Source: Saccopteryx bilineata (Eukaryota > Chordata > Mammalia > Chiroptera > Emballonuridae). From it: a DNA stretch of 64,000 nt. The translations under genes were made by a program, and so were the position numbers. The stretch spans positions 48,474,113 through 48,538,112 of the forward strand of contig NC_089496.1 in assembly GCF_036850765.1 (NCBI RefSeq), written 5' to 3'. Below, piece by piece: positions 35,624-46,235 of the stretch (position 1 is its first letter; each line of letters begins with the position of its first letter). Under the pieces are notes generated by a model. The model worked only from the letters and a program-made list of their open reading frames with translations, was not told the origin of the DNA and ran no database searches.

Positions 35624-36003
35624 GGGCAAGACATGCAGGTGGGAGAGCCAGAGGCCCCAGTCTAGGGCAGGACACAGCTTAGGACACCACAGGTGGAGGC
35701 CATTTGAGCCAAGGACCCAAGGATCAGAGACACCAGCCAAGGCAAGCACTTGAGCTGCAAACCAGAGGGACAAAGAGGGGAGGCTGGGCTTTCAACAGGA
35801 AAGAAAAACAGAAACAATGTCAGGAACAAGGACAGGACGCTCTCTGCCGCAGAGCACGCAGTTCCCAGGTGCCCCGAGCTATCTCAGCTGGTTTGCAAGG
35901 TTACAAACCATAGTCGGGGCTGTCCATCAGAAACTTACTACAACTCAAGATTCCTGAAGGGGGAAAAAAAGAAAGAAAAAAAATGCTATGATTTGGGATA
36001 AAA
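35624..36003. other. Unique sequence, no gene seen
   Basis: Nothing recognised apart from a short GAAA-rich part near 35960. Confidence 0.4.
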
Positions 36004-36014
36004 AAGCAAGCCGT

Positions 36015-36098
36015 GCCTGACCTGTGGTGGCTCAGTGGATAAAGTGTCAACCTGGAAACGCTGAGGTTACCGGTTCAAAACCCTGGGCTTGCCTGGTC
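36015..36098 (+). mobile_element. Tail-less 84-bp family C SINE (head only)
   Basis: Only the tRNA-like head is present, from GCCTGACCTGTGGTGGCTCA to GGGCTTGCCTGGTC. The direct repeat AAGCAAGCCGT lies immediately on both sides (36004-36014 and 36099-36109). There is no CT-rich part and no A tail. A target duplication around a tail-less copy indicates integration in truncated form, not later deletion. Confidence 0.88.
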
Positions 36099-36109
36099 AA
36101 GCAAGCCGT

Positions 36110-36663
36110 TGCCCATGAGCCACAGGAAGTTGTCTGTTATTTGAAGGGTCATCCCCTCTCTCAGATTGTCGATTTCCAGCGAGGCTAACATAAACCAGCC
36201 CAACATTCCGTTCCATCCGGAGTGAATGTTCTATCTAAAAATAAGCCCCGGGGTGGACTTCCGTCTCATTAGTGTCCCTAATGGGTCTCTCTCTGGCCCT
36301 TGTCCGTGCAAACACAGCTGCCAGCCGCTGCCCGAGAGCTTTACGACCGAGCCGTGGATGGGCAGAGGCATCATCTGCAAGGGGAGAATTCCGGATGCTG
36401 GTGATACGTTCCTCAAGTTCGCTGCACATCTAAGACCAGAGATCTGAAGCTAGAAAAACAGCCTAGTGCTGGTCCCTGGAACGGGGCCCTCACTCCTCTC
36501 TGGGGACTCACTGTGCCGGGCTGCCCCGGTGGTGCCCAGGGCTCCGGTAGGCTGTGAGCTGCCGTCCAAGGACACACAGGCCCGTCCCTGATGTCACTCA
36601 AGGACTCGGCTCCTGCATTACCAGCGTCCTCTTTACTGGCTGCTTCTCATCAGCACACTCATT
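36110..36663. other. Unique sequence, no gene seen
   Basis: Looks non-repetitive. No exon is supported. Confidence 0.4.
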
Positions 36664-37006
36664 ATTTTTATTTTATTTTTTTTACAGAGAGAGAGAGTCA
36701 GAGAGAGGGATAGACAGGGACAGACAGACAGGAACGGAGAGAGATGAGAAGCATCAATCATTAGTTTTTCGTTGCACATTGCAACACCTTAGTTGTTCGT
36801 TGATTGCTTTCTCATATGTGCCTTGACCGCGGGCCTTCAGCAGACCAAGTAACCCCTTGCTGGAGCCAGCGACCTTGGGCTCAAGCTGCTGAGCTTTTGC
36901 TCAAACCAGATGAGCCCTCGCTCAAGCTGGAGACCTCAGGGTCTCGAACCTGGGTCTTCCGCATCCAGTCCGACGCTCTATCCACTGCGCCACCACCTGG
37001 TCAGGC
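36664..37006 (-). mobile_element. Family B tRNA-SINE, reversed
   Basis: Full-length reversed copy. The direct repeat AGCA(C/T)ACTCATT flanks it. Confidence 0.93.
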
Positions 37007-37114
37007 AGCATACTCATTTTTTAAATTTCTTCTTCAAAAAAAAACCCCACCTCTTTCAGTGATTGCAATGCTCCCCTTTGTAACAAAACTCCTGAAAAGG
37101 TGTATCTGAAATTA

Positions 37115-37190
37115 TTGCCTCCTCTCTCCTCCCCTCCCCTCCCCTCCTTTCCCCTCCTCTCCCCTTCTCTCCTTTCCCCTCCCCTTCTTG
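37115..37190. repeat. (CCCCT)n-type pyrimidine repeat
   Basis: Irregular CCCCTCCCCTCC tract, purely pyrimidine over most of its length. Confidence 0.9.
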
Positions 37191-37755
37191 CTCTTGAACC
37201 TGCCCAACTGGGCTTTCCCCCACAGCTCTGCCCAAGCAGCCCTGATCAAGTTCAACTATGACTCTTCCGGAAACAGCAGTCAACTTCAGTCCTCACCTCC
37301 TGGGCCTCTGGCCACCTGCAACACATTCGGTCACTCTGGAAACATGCACCACACTGGCCGGACACCGCACCTGGATGCCCCCTCCCGCCCACCTTCCTGG
37401 CCATTCCTTCCCAGCCACCTTTGAGGACGGTCCCATCTTTCTGCCCTCCAACTTTAGGGTGCTCCAGGGCTGAGTCCCTGGAAATCTCCTCTATCTATTC
37501 TCACTCCCCAGGTAACCTTGCCCACGAAGTCTAATGACACCCCGTTCTGCACCTCCAGCTCCATCTCTCCCCTGAGCAGCCTCCCGGCAACCTCCGAGGT
37601 CACCAGGCACCTCAAGCTTCACACATCCAAAGCAGAATGTTACCCCTCAACACGGCCCCCTCCCCGTGTCTTCCACAGACCCAGGGGGACATGGCCCTCG
37701 GCACATAGAAGACCCTCTCAGTCTCTACTAAGTGCTGCCAAGTGCCAAGCAGTGA
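37191..37755. other. Unique sequence, possibly degraded L2
   Basis: Some L2-like words but no firm assignment. No exon. Confidence 0.35.
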
Positions 37756-37965
37756 TTGGAGTATTTCACACAAATGAACCCATTTAACCCTCCAGAGCGA
37801 CTTAAGGAAAGGCTGTCACTAGCATTCCCATCTCACAGAAGGTGAAGCACAGAGAGGTGCTGCGTCTTGTCCAAAGTTGCACAGCTGCTGGGTGGCAGCA
37901 CCAGCTTTGAGCCCAGGCAGTCTGAGCCCAGCACCTGCTCTCCTACCACCACAATGCATCTTCCC
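37756..37965 (-). repeat. MIR SINE, reversed
   Basis: Reversed MIR with 'tttaaccctccagagcgact' and 'ccaaagttgcacagctgctg'. Confidence 0.75.
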
Positions 37966-38362
37966 TAAGCAGCGTGGCCTCTAATCTGCAGGAATTTGTG
38001 AGGCTCCATCCTGCCTGGACTTGCCGTCCAGCGCCCGGGCTCCGAGCTCGGCCTCAGCAGTGCTCACAGGGCTCTGCCTGAGGCTGGACCCCAGCTGGGC
38101 CCCGATCCCAGCAGCTCTGTCTCTGTTTTGCTCTTTGGTAAAGGAGTGCTGGGTCTCTGTCTTGGCCTACTCCTCAGACTCCCTGCCCCCAGACCCGGGT
38201 TCCGCCACAGCTCTCCCCAGAGACAAGAAGGCTGGGAGGCCGAGGTGCTGACCATGCAGCTGTCCAGACAGAGGCTAGCCGGGAGCTTCCTTCTGGGCTC
38301 TCCCCTAGGGGTGTGGCTGGCAGCCGGACACCGCCTCCGGACTGGGCTGCAGACAGCAGCCT
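37966..38362. other. Unique sequence left of the minisatellite
   Basis: GC-rich. No exon is supported. Confidence 0.4.
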
Positions 38363-38688
38363 GTCCACGAGCCCTGGCAGGGGACCTCACCCCGGTCCTG
38401 TCCACGAGCCCTGGCAGGGGACCTCACCCCGGTCCTGTCCACGAGCCCTGGCAGGGGACCTCACCCCGGTCCTGTCCACGAGCCCTGGCAGGGGACCTCA
38501 CCCCGGTCCTGTCCACGAGCCCTGGCAGGGGACCTCACCCCGGTCCTGTCCACGAGCCCTGGCAGGGGACCTCACCCCGGTCCTGTCCACGAGCCCTGGC
38601 AGGGGACCTCACCCCGGTCCTGTCCACGAGCCCTGGCAGGGGACCTCACCCCGGTCCTGTCCACGAGCCCTGGCAGGGGACCTCACCG
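38363..38688. repeat. 37-bp minisatellite, about 9 nearly identical units
   Basis: Units start at 38363, 38400, 38437, 38474, 38511, 38548, 38585, 38622 and 38659. Each reads GTCCACGAGCCCTGGCAGGG and then gacctcaccccggtcct. I see no variation until the truncated last unit. Such homogeneity means recent expansion or gene conversion. The unit lacks stop codons in all plus frames and 37 is not a multiple of 3, which creates a 299-codon ORF that is an artefact. Confidence 0.97.
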
Positions 38689-38749
38689 GTTACTAGTCCG
38701 CAGCTCCTCTCTCATCCCAGGGCCCGTACAACGGGCCTAGTGCTTGTGC

Positions 38750-38880
38750 AGCACTCTCCACACCTTCTCTTACAGAACCCTGTGAGGCAGGTGTTATCAG
38801 ACCCCTTGACGGGTTTAAAAACTTCAGGAACTTGCCCAAGGTCAAGGTGGGAACACAGACCCAGTCCATCTAACTGCAGC
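38750..38880 (-). repeat. MIR SINE, reversed
   Basis: Reversed MIR: 'agaaccctgtgaggcaggtg' and 'aacttgcccaaggtcaaggt'. A C-rich tract (38885-38945) follows. Confidence 0.75.
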
Positions 38881-39059
38881 GCCTGTGCACCCCTCCTGCC
38901 CCTCCCCCTCCCCCCTCTCCTCCTCCCCCCCTCCCCCTCACTGTGCAGGGCGGACCTCACCCAGTCTGCAGGCCCATCTGCTTACTCCTCACCCGTCCCC
39001 AAGACAACAGGGGGCAGAAAATTCTGAAACACATCGTCCTGGCTGTCTGAGTGGTACAG

Positions 39060-39062
<3 letters not shown>

Positions 39063-39092
<30 letters not shown>
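39063..39092. repeat. (CA)n microsatellite
   Basis: 15 CA repeats. Confidence 0.97.
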
Positions 39093-39095
<3 letters not shown>

Positions 39096-39399
39096 AAAAC
39101 CATAGGCAAGGCCTCCGCCAGCAGCTACGCCTCTGTTCACATGAACAGACAGCTGCATTGGGGCGTCTCAGGACCATCCACATTTACATTTAATAATAAC
39201 CATCAAGTCATTATCTCTGACACTAATTGCAGGAATTTGAACAGATAATCACAGCTCAAGTCATGAACTTCTCCTTTGCTTACCAAAAATCGTAAGGGCC
39301 TTGCCCGTGACCGGGGGCCTGAGTCATTGCCTACACGCCAGGAGCTCCCGGGGAGTGGCAATCCCACGACCAGCGGCCAGTGGCCAGTGCCTCTTCAGT

Positions 39400-39600
39400 A
39401 CCCGCTGCGTACGAGGTAGGCAAGTCCAGGGGATAGAGCTCAGGTGAGACCACTCAGAGGTCTAGGTTCGGGCCTCGGCTCTGCTCTTTATTTGCTGTGT
39501 GACCTTGGGGAAGTCTCTCTGTGTCTCTGAGCCCTGGTCAAAAGAGACAGTGGAACCCATGCTCCTCTGGGGAGGTCTCTTCTGGAGTTGGCACTCTGTA
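39400..39600 (+). repeat. MIR SINE
   Basis: Plus-strand MIR: 'ctctttatttgctgtgtgac', 'cttggggaagtctctctgtg'. Confidence 0.75.
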
Positions 39601-39780
39601 GAGAGGCAGAGGCTTCAGGCCCCACAGAGCAGGAGCCAGAGGAGAGCCTCTCCAGGGAGTCAGCGTCTCCACGGAATAGGCCAGGGAGGAGCGGTCTGTG
39701 TAAGAGGTGGCTGTTCTTTTGAATGTGGAATGCCTAATATACTAAAGCAACTGTCAGAATGATGGATGGTGCTGTGTGTA

Positions 39781-39825
39781 CTCATTCATTCATTCATTCA
39801 TTCATTCATTCATTCATTCATTCAC
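39781..39825. repeat. (ATTC)n tetranucleotide repeat
   Basis: About 10 uninterrupted ATTC units. Confidence 0.97.
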
Positions 39826-39874
39826 TGAGGTCAGAAATAAACAACCTGGCCTTTACCCAGGTCCTGACTCTGGA

Positions 39875-40025
39875 AAGTCGCCAGCTTGGAGTCAGGCACT
39901 CCTGAGTTGAAGTCTGGCTCCAATTCCTACAATCAGTCGAACTGTTGGGCAGTTGTTTAATGTCTCTGAATCCCAGTTTCTGCATCTTAAGCATGAGATA
40001 CTAGTCCCCACGCCAGCCTTTCCTG
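39875..40025 (+). repeat. MIR SINE
   Basis: Plus-strand MIR: 'gttgaagtctggctccaatt' and 'ctctgaatcccagtttctgc'. Confidence 0.7.
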
Positions 40026-40739
40026 GGCCCCAGAGTACTGAGAAGAGGCCTGCTCGAGCACTTCCAGATGAAAGGAAGTAGAGTTGTATTTGTCACCCGC
40101 CCACCCCGAGAAGCGTGTACAGGGACAGGACTGCTCCTAAGCCAGCGTGAGCCCCTTGGCTGACCACACGGACCTCCCCCACCCCCCGCTCATCAGCGGT
40201 ATGGCGGGAGCCCCCCGTCCGCTGACCAAGCTTGCACTGAGTGCCGCTCTGTGCCGAGTGGTGTGCTAGGCTGGGTCTGAGGACCAGCAAGTGGATAAGT
40301 AAACGTGGCTTCCATCCACAAAGCAGACAAGTGCTACGTAAATATTACCCGAGAAAGCAAAATTTAAAAAGGAATTAACTAGCGAGATAAGGACACCCCA
40401 GAGCACCATGGGAGCACACAGAAGGGAAACCAGAGGCGCAGGCAGAAGGTCACAGGGCTGCCTTGAAGTAGGAATGTTTCAGAGAAAGAATGTTCCAGGC
40501 AGAGGGACAGTCACACGCAATCCTGGAGGAAAGACGCAGAGCTCTGTCTGTCGCAGGACTGAGCGCGGATCAGGGACCGGGCTCAGAGGTCACAGGCAGC
40601 TGCGGAAGAGACAATTCCCGCAGGTCACGGGGAGTAGGTCTTACAGGGCATTTGGTGGCCATTTAAGGAGCGCTGACTTCCCTGAGGGCAGTGGGAAGCC
40701 TTCCAGGGCTTTGAGAAGGCAGAGGCAGCATTAGACATT
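40026..40739. other. Unique and L2-like sequence
   Basis: About 40430-40740 resembles the L2-type region ('gaatgttccaggcagaggga', 'agggctttgagaaggcagag'). No exon. Confidence 0.45.
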
Positions 40740-40744
40740 TATCT

Positions 40745-41203
40745 TAGAGCCACGCTTCTCAAATCTTACTGCACTTAATATTACCTGAGGTTTCCGCTCA
40801 ATGTGGATTCTGATTCAGTGGGTCTGGGGTGGGGCCAAGGATTCTGCATTTTTTTTAGTTACTTTTTTATTGGACTTACTGTGGTCACATCGGTTAAAAA
40901 AAGTTATACAGGTTTCTATAATACATCATCTGTCTATTGCATTATGTGTGGACGACCCCAAATCAAGTGTCCCTCGGTCCCCATTTATCCCTCCTACACC
41001 CTCTCCTACCTCCCCCCCCAAAGCGCTCCTCCTCTCTGGTCATCACCATACATCTGTCAGTGTCTATAAGGGGTTTTGCGGTTTGGGGGGCACTGTTTTG
41101 TTTTGTTATTTTGTTTTTTGCTTAATCCGTTCACTGCATTTCTAACGAGCTCCCAGGCGATGACAAGGACGCTGGCCCGCGGACCACACTTTGAGTACCA
41201 AGA
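40745..41203 (+). mobile_element. MER5-like hAT-Charlie element split by an L1 end
   Basis: The left part ('attctgattcagtgggtctg', 'gggtggggccaaggattctg') and the right part ('tttctaacgagctcccaggc', 'gaccacactttgagtaccaa') together make one MER5-type element. The L1 piece at 40852-41133 interrupts it. Confidence 0.8.
40852..41133 (-). mobile_element. L1 3' end, reversed, nested in MER5
   Basis: Reversed bat L1 3'-UTR ('ttctataatacatcatctgt', 'ccccatttatccctcctaca'). The 8-bp direct repeat CTGCATTT lies on both sides (40844-40851 and 41134-41141). Confidence 0.8.
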
Positions 41204-41329
41204 TTTTGGAGGGGTACTCTTGCCACAGTTTCGGAGAACGGATGGGCCGAGAGAGCAGGACCTAGCAGGCAGGGACGCCAGCCGGAGGAGTGACAGTGAG
41301 GACGCGGGCTGAGGAAACAGCTAATGGAA

Positions 41330-42625
41330 TCGAAACAGAAACCTTTGACAAGGAAGCCAAGAATACTCAACGGGGAAAGAACAGTCTCCTCAACAACGGT
41401 GCTGGGAAAATGGCCGGAAATGAAATTGGACCTCCATCTTAGACGGCTCAGAACAATTAACCTGAAATGGAGGAGAGACTTAAACGTAGACCTGATACCA
41501 TAAAATTCCTGAAAGAAAACGTAGAGAAGAAGTTCCTTGACATTAGCCTTGGCAGTGATTTTTTTTTTAACTAGGATAGTTAAAGCATAGCGACAAAACC
41601 AAAAATCAACAAACCACACAACACTAAACAGCCTCTGCACAGCAAAGGAAACAATCAACGAAATGAAAAGGCAACTTACAAAACGGAAGGAAAGTTTTGC
41701 AAACCATAGACTGGATGAGGGGTTAATACCCAAAATAGAGGAACTCATACAATTCGATAAGAACATAACAGTCCAATTAAAAATGGCCAGGGGAGCTAAA
41801 TAGACATTTTTCCAAACAGCCAACAGGTACATGAAAAGATGCTCCACATCATTAATCATTGGGGAAATGCGAATCAGAACCACAGCGAGCATCGCCTCCG
41901 CCCTGTCAGCCTGGTTATCCTCAAGAAGACAAGGGGAACCTTTATGTAATGCTGATGGGAACGTAAATTGCTTCAGCCATGAAGGAAAACAGTATGGAGG
42001 TTTCTCAGAAAGATGTTTACCTTGCCATGCTTATTGTAGCATTACTCACAATAGCCAAGATATGGAAACCACCCAAGTGTCCATGAATGAATGAATGGAT
42101 AAAGAAGAAGTAGTGTAATATCTATACAATGGAATACTCTTCAGCCATAAGAATAACGGAAATTCTGCCATTTTCAATAACATGGATGAACTTTGAGGGC
42201 ATTATGCTAAGTAGGACAAGTGAGACAGAAAAAGAAAAATACTATATGATATCATTTATATGTGGAATTAAAAAAAACTGAATTCTTAAAACCAGTAGAA
42301 TGATGGTACCAGGGGCTGGGGTTGGGGGAATTGGGGTAAAGGACACAAACTAGAAACTAGGAAATAAGTCAAGGAGCTTTAATGCCCAGCATAGTGATTA
42401 CAGTCCACAATACTGTGTTATAAACTTCAAAGTTGCCAAGAGACTGGATTTTAATTGTTCTCACTACAAAAAAGAAAATAATTATGTGACATGGTAGAAA
42501 TGTTAGCTAATGCTACAATGGAAATCATGTGACAATGTGATCAAACCAACACCTTGTACAACACCTTAAACTTAAGCAAAGTTACATGTCAATTATATCT
42601 CGATTTAAAATAATAAAAAATAATT
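41330..42625 (+). mobile_element. Old L1 (L1MA/L1MB-like) 3' portion
   Basis: Long, easily recognised L1 text: 'gcacagcaaaggaaacaatc', 'catgaaaagatgctccacat', 'acaatagccaagatatggaa', 'gatgaactttgagggcatta', ending with 'ttacatgtcaattatatctc'. A deletion is visible near 41930. No intact ORF. Confidence 0.9.
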
Positions 42626-43422
42626 AATATAGGAGAAAACTGGCCTTCTGCATCAGACTAATTATGGAAATCAGATATGAAGTTGCTGCTTCCTGGCTCA
42701 CCAAGCTACTTGCCCAGGGCTCCTTAAAACCTCAAGACCAGGACTTGAGAGCCTGGCGTGGCCAAGCAGCTCTGGCCATGGGGCTGGAGAGAGGCTGTCT
42801 CACATCTCCTGCCTCTACGGACCCTGCTGTCTCAATTCCCTTTGTCTCCCCCACCCTTTCCTTCCAAAGCCCAGCTCAGTCAGCGTTAGCCAGAGACTTC
42901 CCTGGACCGACCACTCCTCCTCTGTGTCCCCGTTACCCTCTACAGGACCGGCATCTCCTGCACATCAGTTCATTCTGTGTGATGGCTTACTGTCCACCTC
43001 CTGCAACAGAGGGTAGTTCATGTTGGTGTGATGTCCACATCACGTCCAGTTGTAGTAGCCAGACTCACGTGCTCAATGAACAGACTTTCATTTTCAGCAA
43101 CAGGACGGACTCGGTGGCCAAGGGAAAAGACTCCTGGCACCGGATGCCTAAAATACTAGTAAAACATTTTTTAAATCTCTCTGCACGTACGTGGCTGAGC
43201 TGTCCCGAGACGAAAAGAAACGCCCAGAGGTGAAGACAGTGAGGAACGGTGAGAAGCCATGCACCCAGAGAGGGGAGCAAGAACTGAAACTGGAATTCTC
43301 TCTGCAGGTGTCTGCTGACCTCAAGGAGGGTAAGACTGCTTTTAATAAGCCTCAGAGCACAAGGACAGGAAATAGAGCCTGGGACCAGAGGGGCTTGGAA
43401 GCTGAATTTAAAAATTCATCAA
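42626..43422. other. Unique sequence, perhaps L2-related
   Basis: An open frame of 189 codons spans 42664-43233, but there is no homology, Kozak or splice evidence and the composition is not coding-like. Confidence 0.4.
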
Positions 43423-43821
43423 GGCCCTGGCTGGTTGGCTCAGTGGTAGAGCGTCAGCCTGGTGTGCGGGGGACCCGGGTTCGATACCCGGCCAGGGCAC
43501 ATAGGAGAAGCGCCCATTTGCTTCTCCACCCCCACCCCCTCCTTCCTCTCTGTCTCTCTCTTCCCCTCCCGCAGCCAAGGCTCCATTGGAGCAAAGATGG
43601 CCTGGGCGCTGGGGATGGCTCCGTGGCCGCTGCCCCAGGCGCTAGAGTGGCTCTGGTCGCAGCAGAGCGATGCCCCAAAGGGGCAGAGCATCGCCCCCTG
43701 GTGGGCAGAGCCTTGCCCCTGGTGGGCGTGCCGGGTGGATCCCGGTCGGGCGCATGCGGGAGTCTGTCTGACTGTCTCTCCCCGTTTCCGGCTTCAGAAA
43801 AATACAAAAAAAAAAAAAAAA
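43423..43821 (+). mobile_element. Rhin-type SINE (young subfamily)
   Basis: CpG-rich full-length copy with CACATAGGAGAAGCGCCCAT and a long A tail. A TCATCAA direct repeat flanks it. Confidence 0.95.
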
Positions 43822-43828
43822 TCATCAA

Positions 43829-44216
43829 AAACTAGAACCTCTGAAACAGCACCATCCTCAATGGTATGTCCTAGATTTAAAAGAACAAAAAACAACTTCC
43901 CCACAATATGGACGAACAGTGAGACCCTGAGTGCACTGACTCCGACTCTGGGTAGAGTATGAAAACCACGTGGCAGGGGCAGGGGGGTGCTGGGGAGGGA
44001 TCTCCCTGGAGAAGTCTTAATCACAAGGCGTTACTCACAGGGCCCAGAGCTGGAATCTCTACTGCCTGTGGGGACAGAAAAACCCCAGGTCAGACATTCA
44101 GTTTAAAGTGGCCCCAGGTTGACCAGTAAATTCCTGGCAGGATGAGAAAAAAGAATAATCGTACCAAATACATTGTACTCAAACTGCAAAATATTAAATA
44201 TAAAGAGAAAATAATA
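43829..44216. other. Unique sequence, no gene seen
   Basis: Nothing recognised. Confidence 0.4.
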
Positions 44217-44230
44217 AAAAGCAAATAAAA

Positions 44231-44435
44231 CGAGCCTGACCTGTGCTTGCGCAGTGGATAGAGTATCGACCTGAAATGCTGAGGTCACCGGTCCAAAGCC
44301 CTGGGCTTGCCCGGTCAAGGCGCATACAACAGGCAATCAATGAACAACTAAAGTGAAACAACTATGAGTTGATACTTCTTGCTCCCCCTCCTCTCTCTCG
44401 CCTCTCTAAGTAAAATCAATAAATCTTTAAAGAAA
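44231..44435 (+). mobile_element. Family C tRNA-SINE
   Basis: Head CGAGCCTGACCTGTGCTTGC and 3' part 'agttgatacttcttgctccc'. The direct repeat AAAAGCAAATAAAA flanks it (44217-44230 and 44436-44449). Confidence 0.93.
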
Positions 44436-44449
44436 AAAAGCAAATAAAA

Positions 44450-45489
44450 TAAAAAGATCGTCAAACAACCACTAAACTGACAGCTGACTTCTCTCATAAC
44501 AATGGAAAGAAAATGATGGAATACATGACCTTCCGGCCCTTCTACACCCACCAGGTGGTTTAATAAAGGCAACCTCCCCACCCTTCCCTGTGGCATGAAG
44601 TCCCTCCTGGCAAAGAAGAGGGGTGCACCCTCTGGGAGCCACCTCCTTCTTCCCTCTTGCTTTGCGGGCAACATCTTCCTGGTCCTCCCAATGTCATTCT
44701 GCGCTGCACAAAAGCAAACCCAGGAAATGCCAGGAACGATTCCTCGCGTGGCTGTCTGTCCGCAGAGTCAAGGCCCAACTAAGGCCATCACGTTTCATTC
44801 CGGGTGAAGGTAGGAAAAGCATCGTGTCTGGTCAGTAAAGGGGCATTGCCCTGGCTCCCCTGTTTATTAGCTTGGTGGCTTTCTATGAGTGCCTTCTCCT
44901 CACTGAGCCCTTATTAAAAATAAATAGATAGATAGATAGATTTGAATGTGACAAGCTCTGACGTCCCTCACAGGTCTGGGAAATTCATCTCCACTCTGAT
45001 CCTGGCCCTTGGCTGCCCTTGGCTTTCGCTGGATGCTTTCTCTCAGAAATGTCATAACGGGGAGCAAACACCACCGTGTCTTCCTCAAAGGCTACAGTTT
45101 TCTCTCTCGTGCACGGCACAGTGGAAGTTTCCAGTGTCCTCGGGGGAAAAGAAACCTATAAACACTCTCAAAGTGTGGCAGAGCTGGAAACACGACAATA
45201 ACAATCAGCAGCGTGAATTACAGAACTTGGGCGGCTCAGTGTGTCCGTGAGGCACCGGGGGCGGGGAGAGCGCTGCAAGAGATGAGAGCCGCCCCTTCGT
45301 CCCCTTCTCTTCTTTTCATTTTAAGGTTGAAAGGTTAATTTAAGGTAAGACGAAATCACGATAAATAATTCAAAACTTACCCACGTCGATTCTCCGTGCC
45401 CAGAATGATCACGGTTGCAGCAGAGCCTCTGTGTGTACACACCCAGATTGGCCTCGGGACTAAGCCACGCCTGCTCTGGCGGGTGAAGA
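44450..45489. other. Unique sequence with MIR trace and (AGAT)n
   Basis: A MIR-like remnant is at about 44850-44915, with a short (AGAT)n at 44925-44940. No exon. Confidence 0.4.
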
Positions 45490-45705
45490 GCTGGCCCGAA
45501 TCCTGGCCCCGCGGCGGGCCGGCCGGGGAGGTGGGCCTGAGACCTCGGACGAGTTCTCCGGACTCTCTGTGCCTCCCATTTCTCGTGGGTTACATGGGAA
45601 TGACCATGGCGTCCCGCCTCAGAGGGTTGTCATGAGGGCCGGGGGAGTGAGTTATGCACAGAGAGCAGTTAGAAAGTGCCTGCCACGGGCGGAGCAGGCA
45701 GTCTG
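45490..45705 (+). repeat. MIR SINE
   Basis: Plus-strand MIR: 'tgtgcctcccatttctcgtg', 'cagagggttgtcatgagggc', 'agcagttagaaagtgcctgc'. Confidence 0.75.
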
Positions 45706-45808
45706 TAACCGGGGGCGGGGCTGCTAATCACGGCCTCCACACTAGTGTTTAATGTAATTGGCAATAGCTGTTGTTTACGTCTTCACTGCCACTGATGACT
45801 CCACATAG

Positions 45809-46174
45809 GCTCGTGCCCACGTGCTCTGTATGCAGGGTACCGCGTGCTCCGTAAGCTCGTGCCCATGTGCTCCGTATGCAGGAGACTGGGAGCTCCATAC
45901 GCTTGTGCCCATGTGCTCCGTATGCAGGGACCGGGTGCTCCGTAAGCTCGTGCCCACGTGCTCTGTATGCAGGGTACTGTGTGCTCCGTAAGCTCGTGCC
46001 CATGTGCTCCGTATGCAGGAGACTGGGAGCTCCATACGCTTGTGCCCATGTGCTCCGTATGCAGGGACCGGGTGCTCCGTAAGCTCGTGCCCACGTGCTC
46101 TGTATGCAGGGTACTGTGTGCTCCGCATGCTCGTGCCCATGTGCTCCGTATGCAGGGGCCGAGGGTGCTCCTTG
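45809..46174. repeat. 45/46-bp minisatellite with a 137-bp higher-order repeat
   Basis: Eight units start at 45809, 45855, 45901, 45946, 45992, 46038, 46083 and 46129. All begin GCTCGTGCCCA or GCTTGTGCCCA and contain TGTATGCAGG or CGTATGCAGG. Three unit types (A 46 bp, B 46 bp with GAGACTGGGAGCTCCATAC, C 45 bp with GGGACCGGGTG) recur as A-B-C-A-B-C-A-D. The 137-bp trio was therefore duplicated as a block. Confidence 0.95.
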
Positions 46175-46235
46175 GAGCTGAATGGCTAAGACAGGGAAGC
46201 AGGGGCACACACCCTCCAGTGAGGACCCTGCACAG

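Noticed and set aside
35571..35634. Protein of repeated Cys/Val/Arg
   Set aside because: Translation of the GTGC microsatellite.
38128..39027. 299-codon plus-strand ORF
   Set aside because: It is open only because the 37-bp minisatellite unit lacks stops in all frames. No start context, homology or splice support.
41131..41892. 253-codon minus-strand ORF
   Set aside because: It is the antisense of an old L1 running on the plus strand.
42664..43233. 189-codon ORF after the L1
   Set aside because: No homology, no Kozak or splice evidence, and composition typical of random DNA.
45809..46174. CRISPR-like array
   Set aside because: The units are head-to-tail without unique spacers, and this is a mammalian genome. 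It is a minisatellite.
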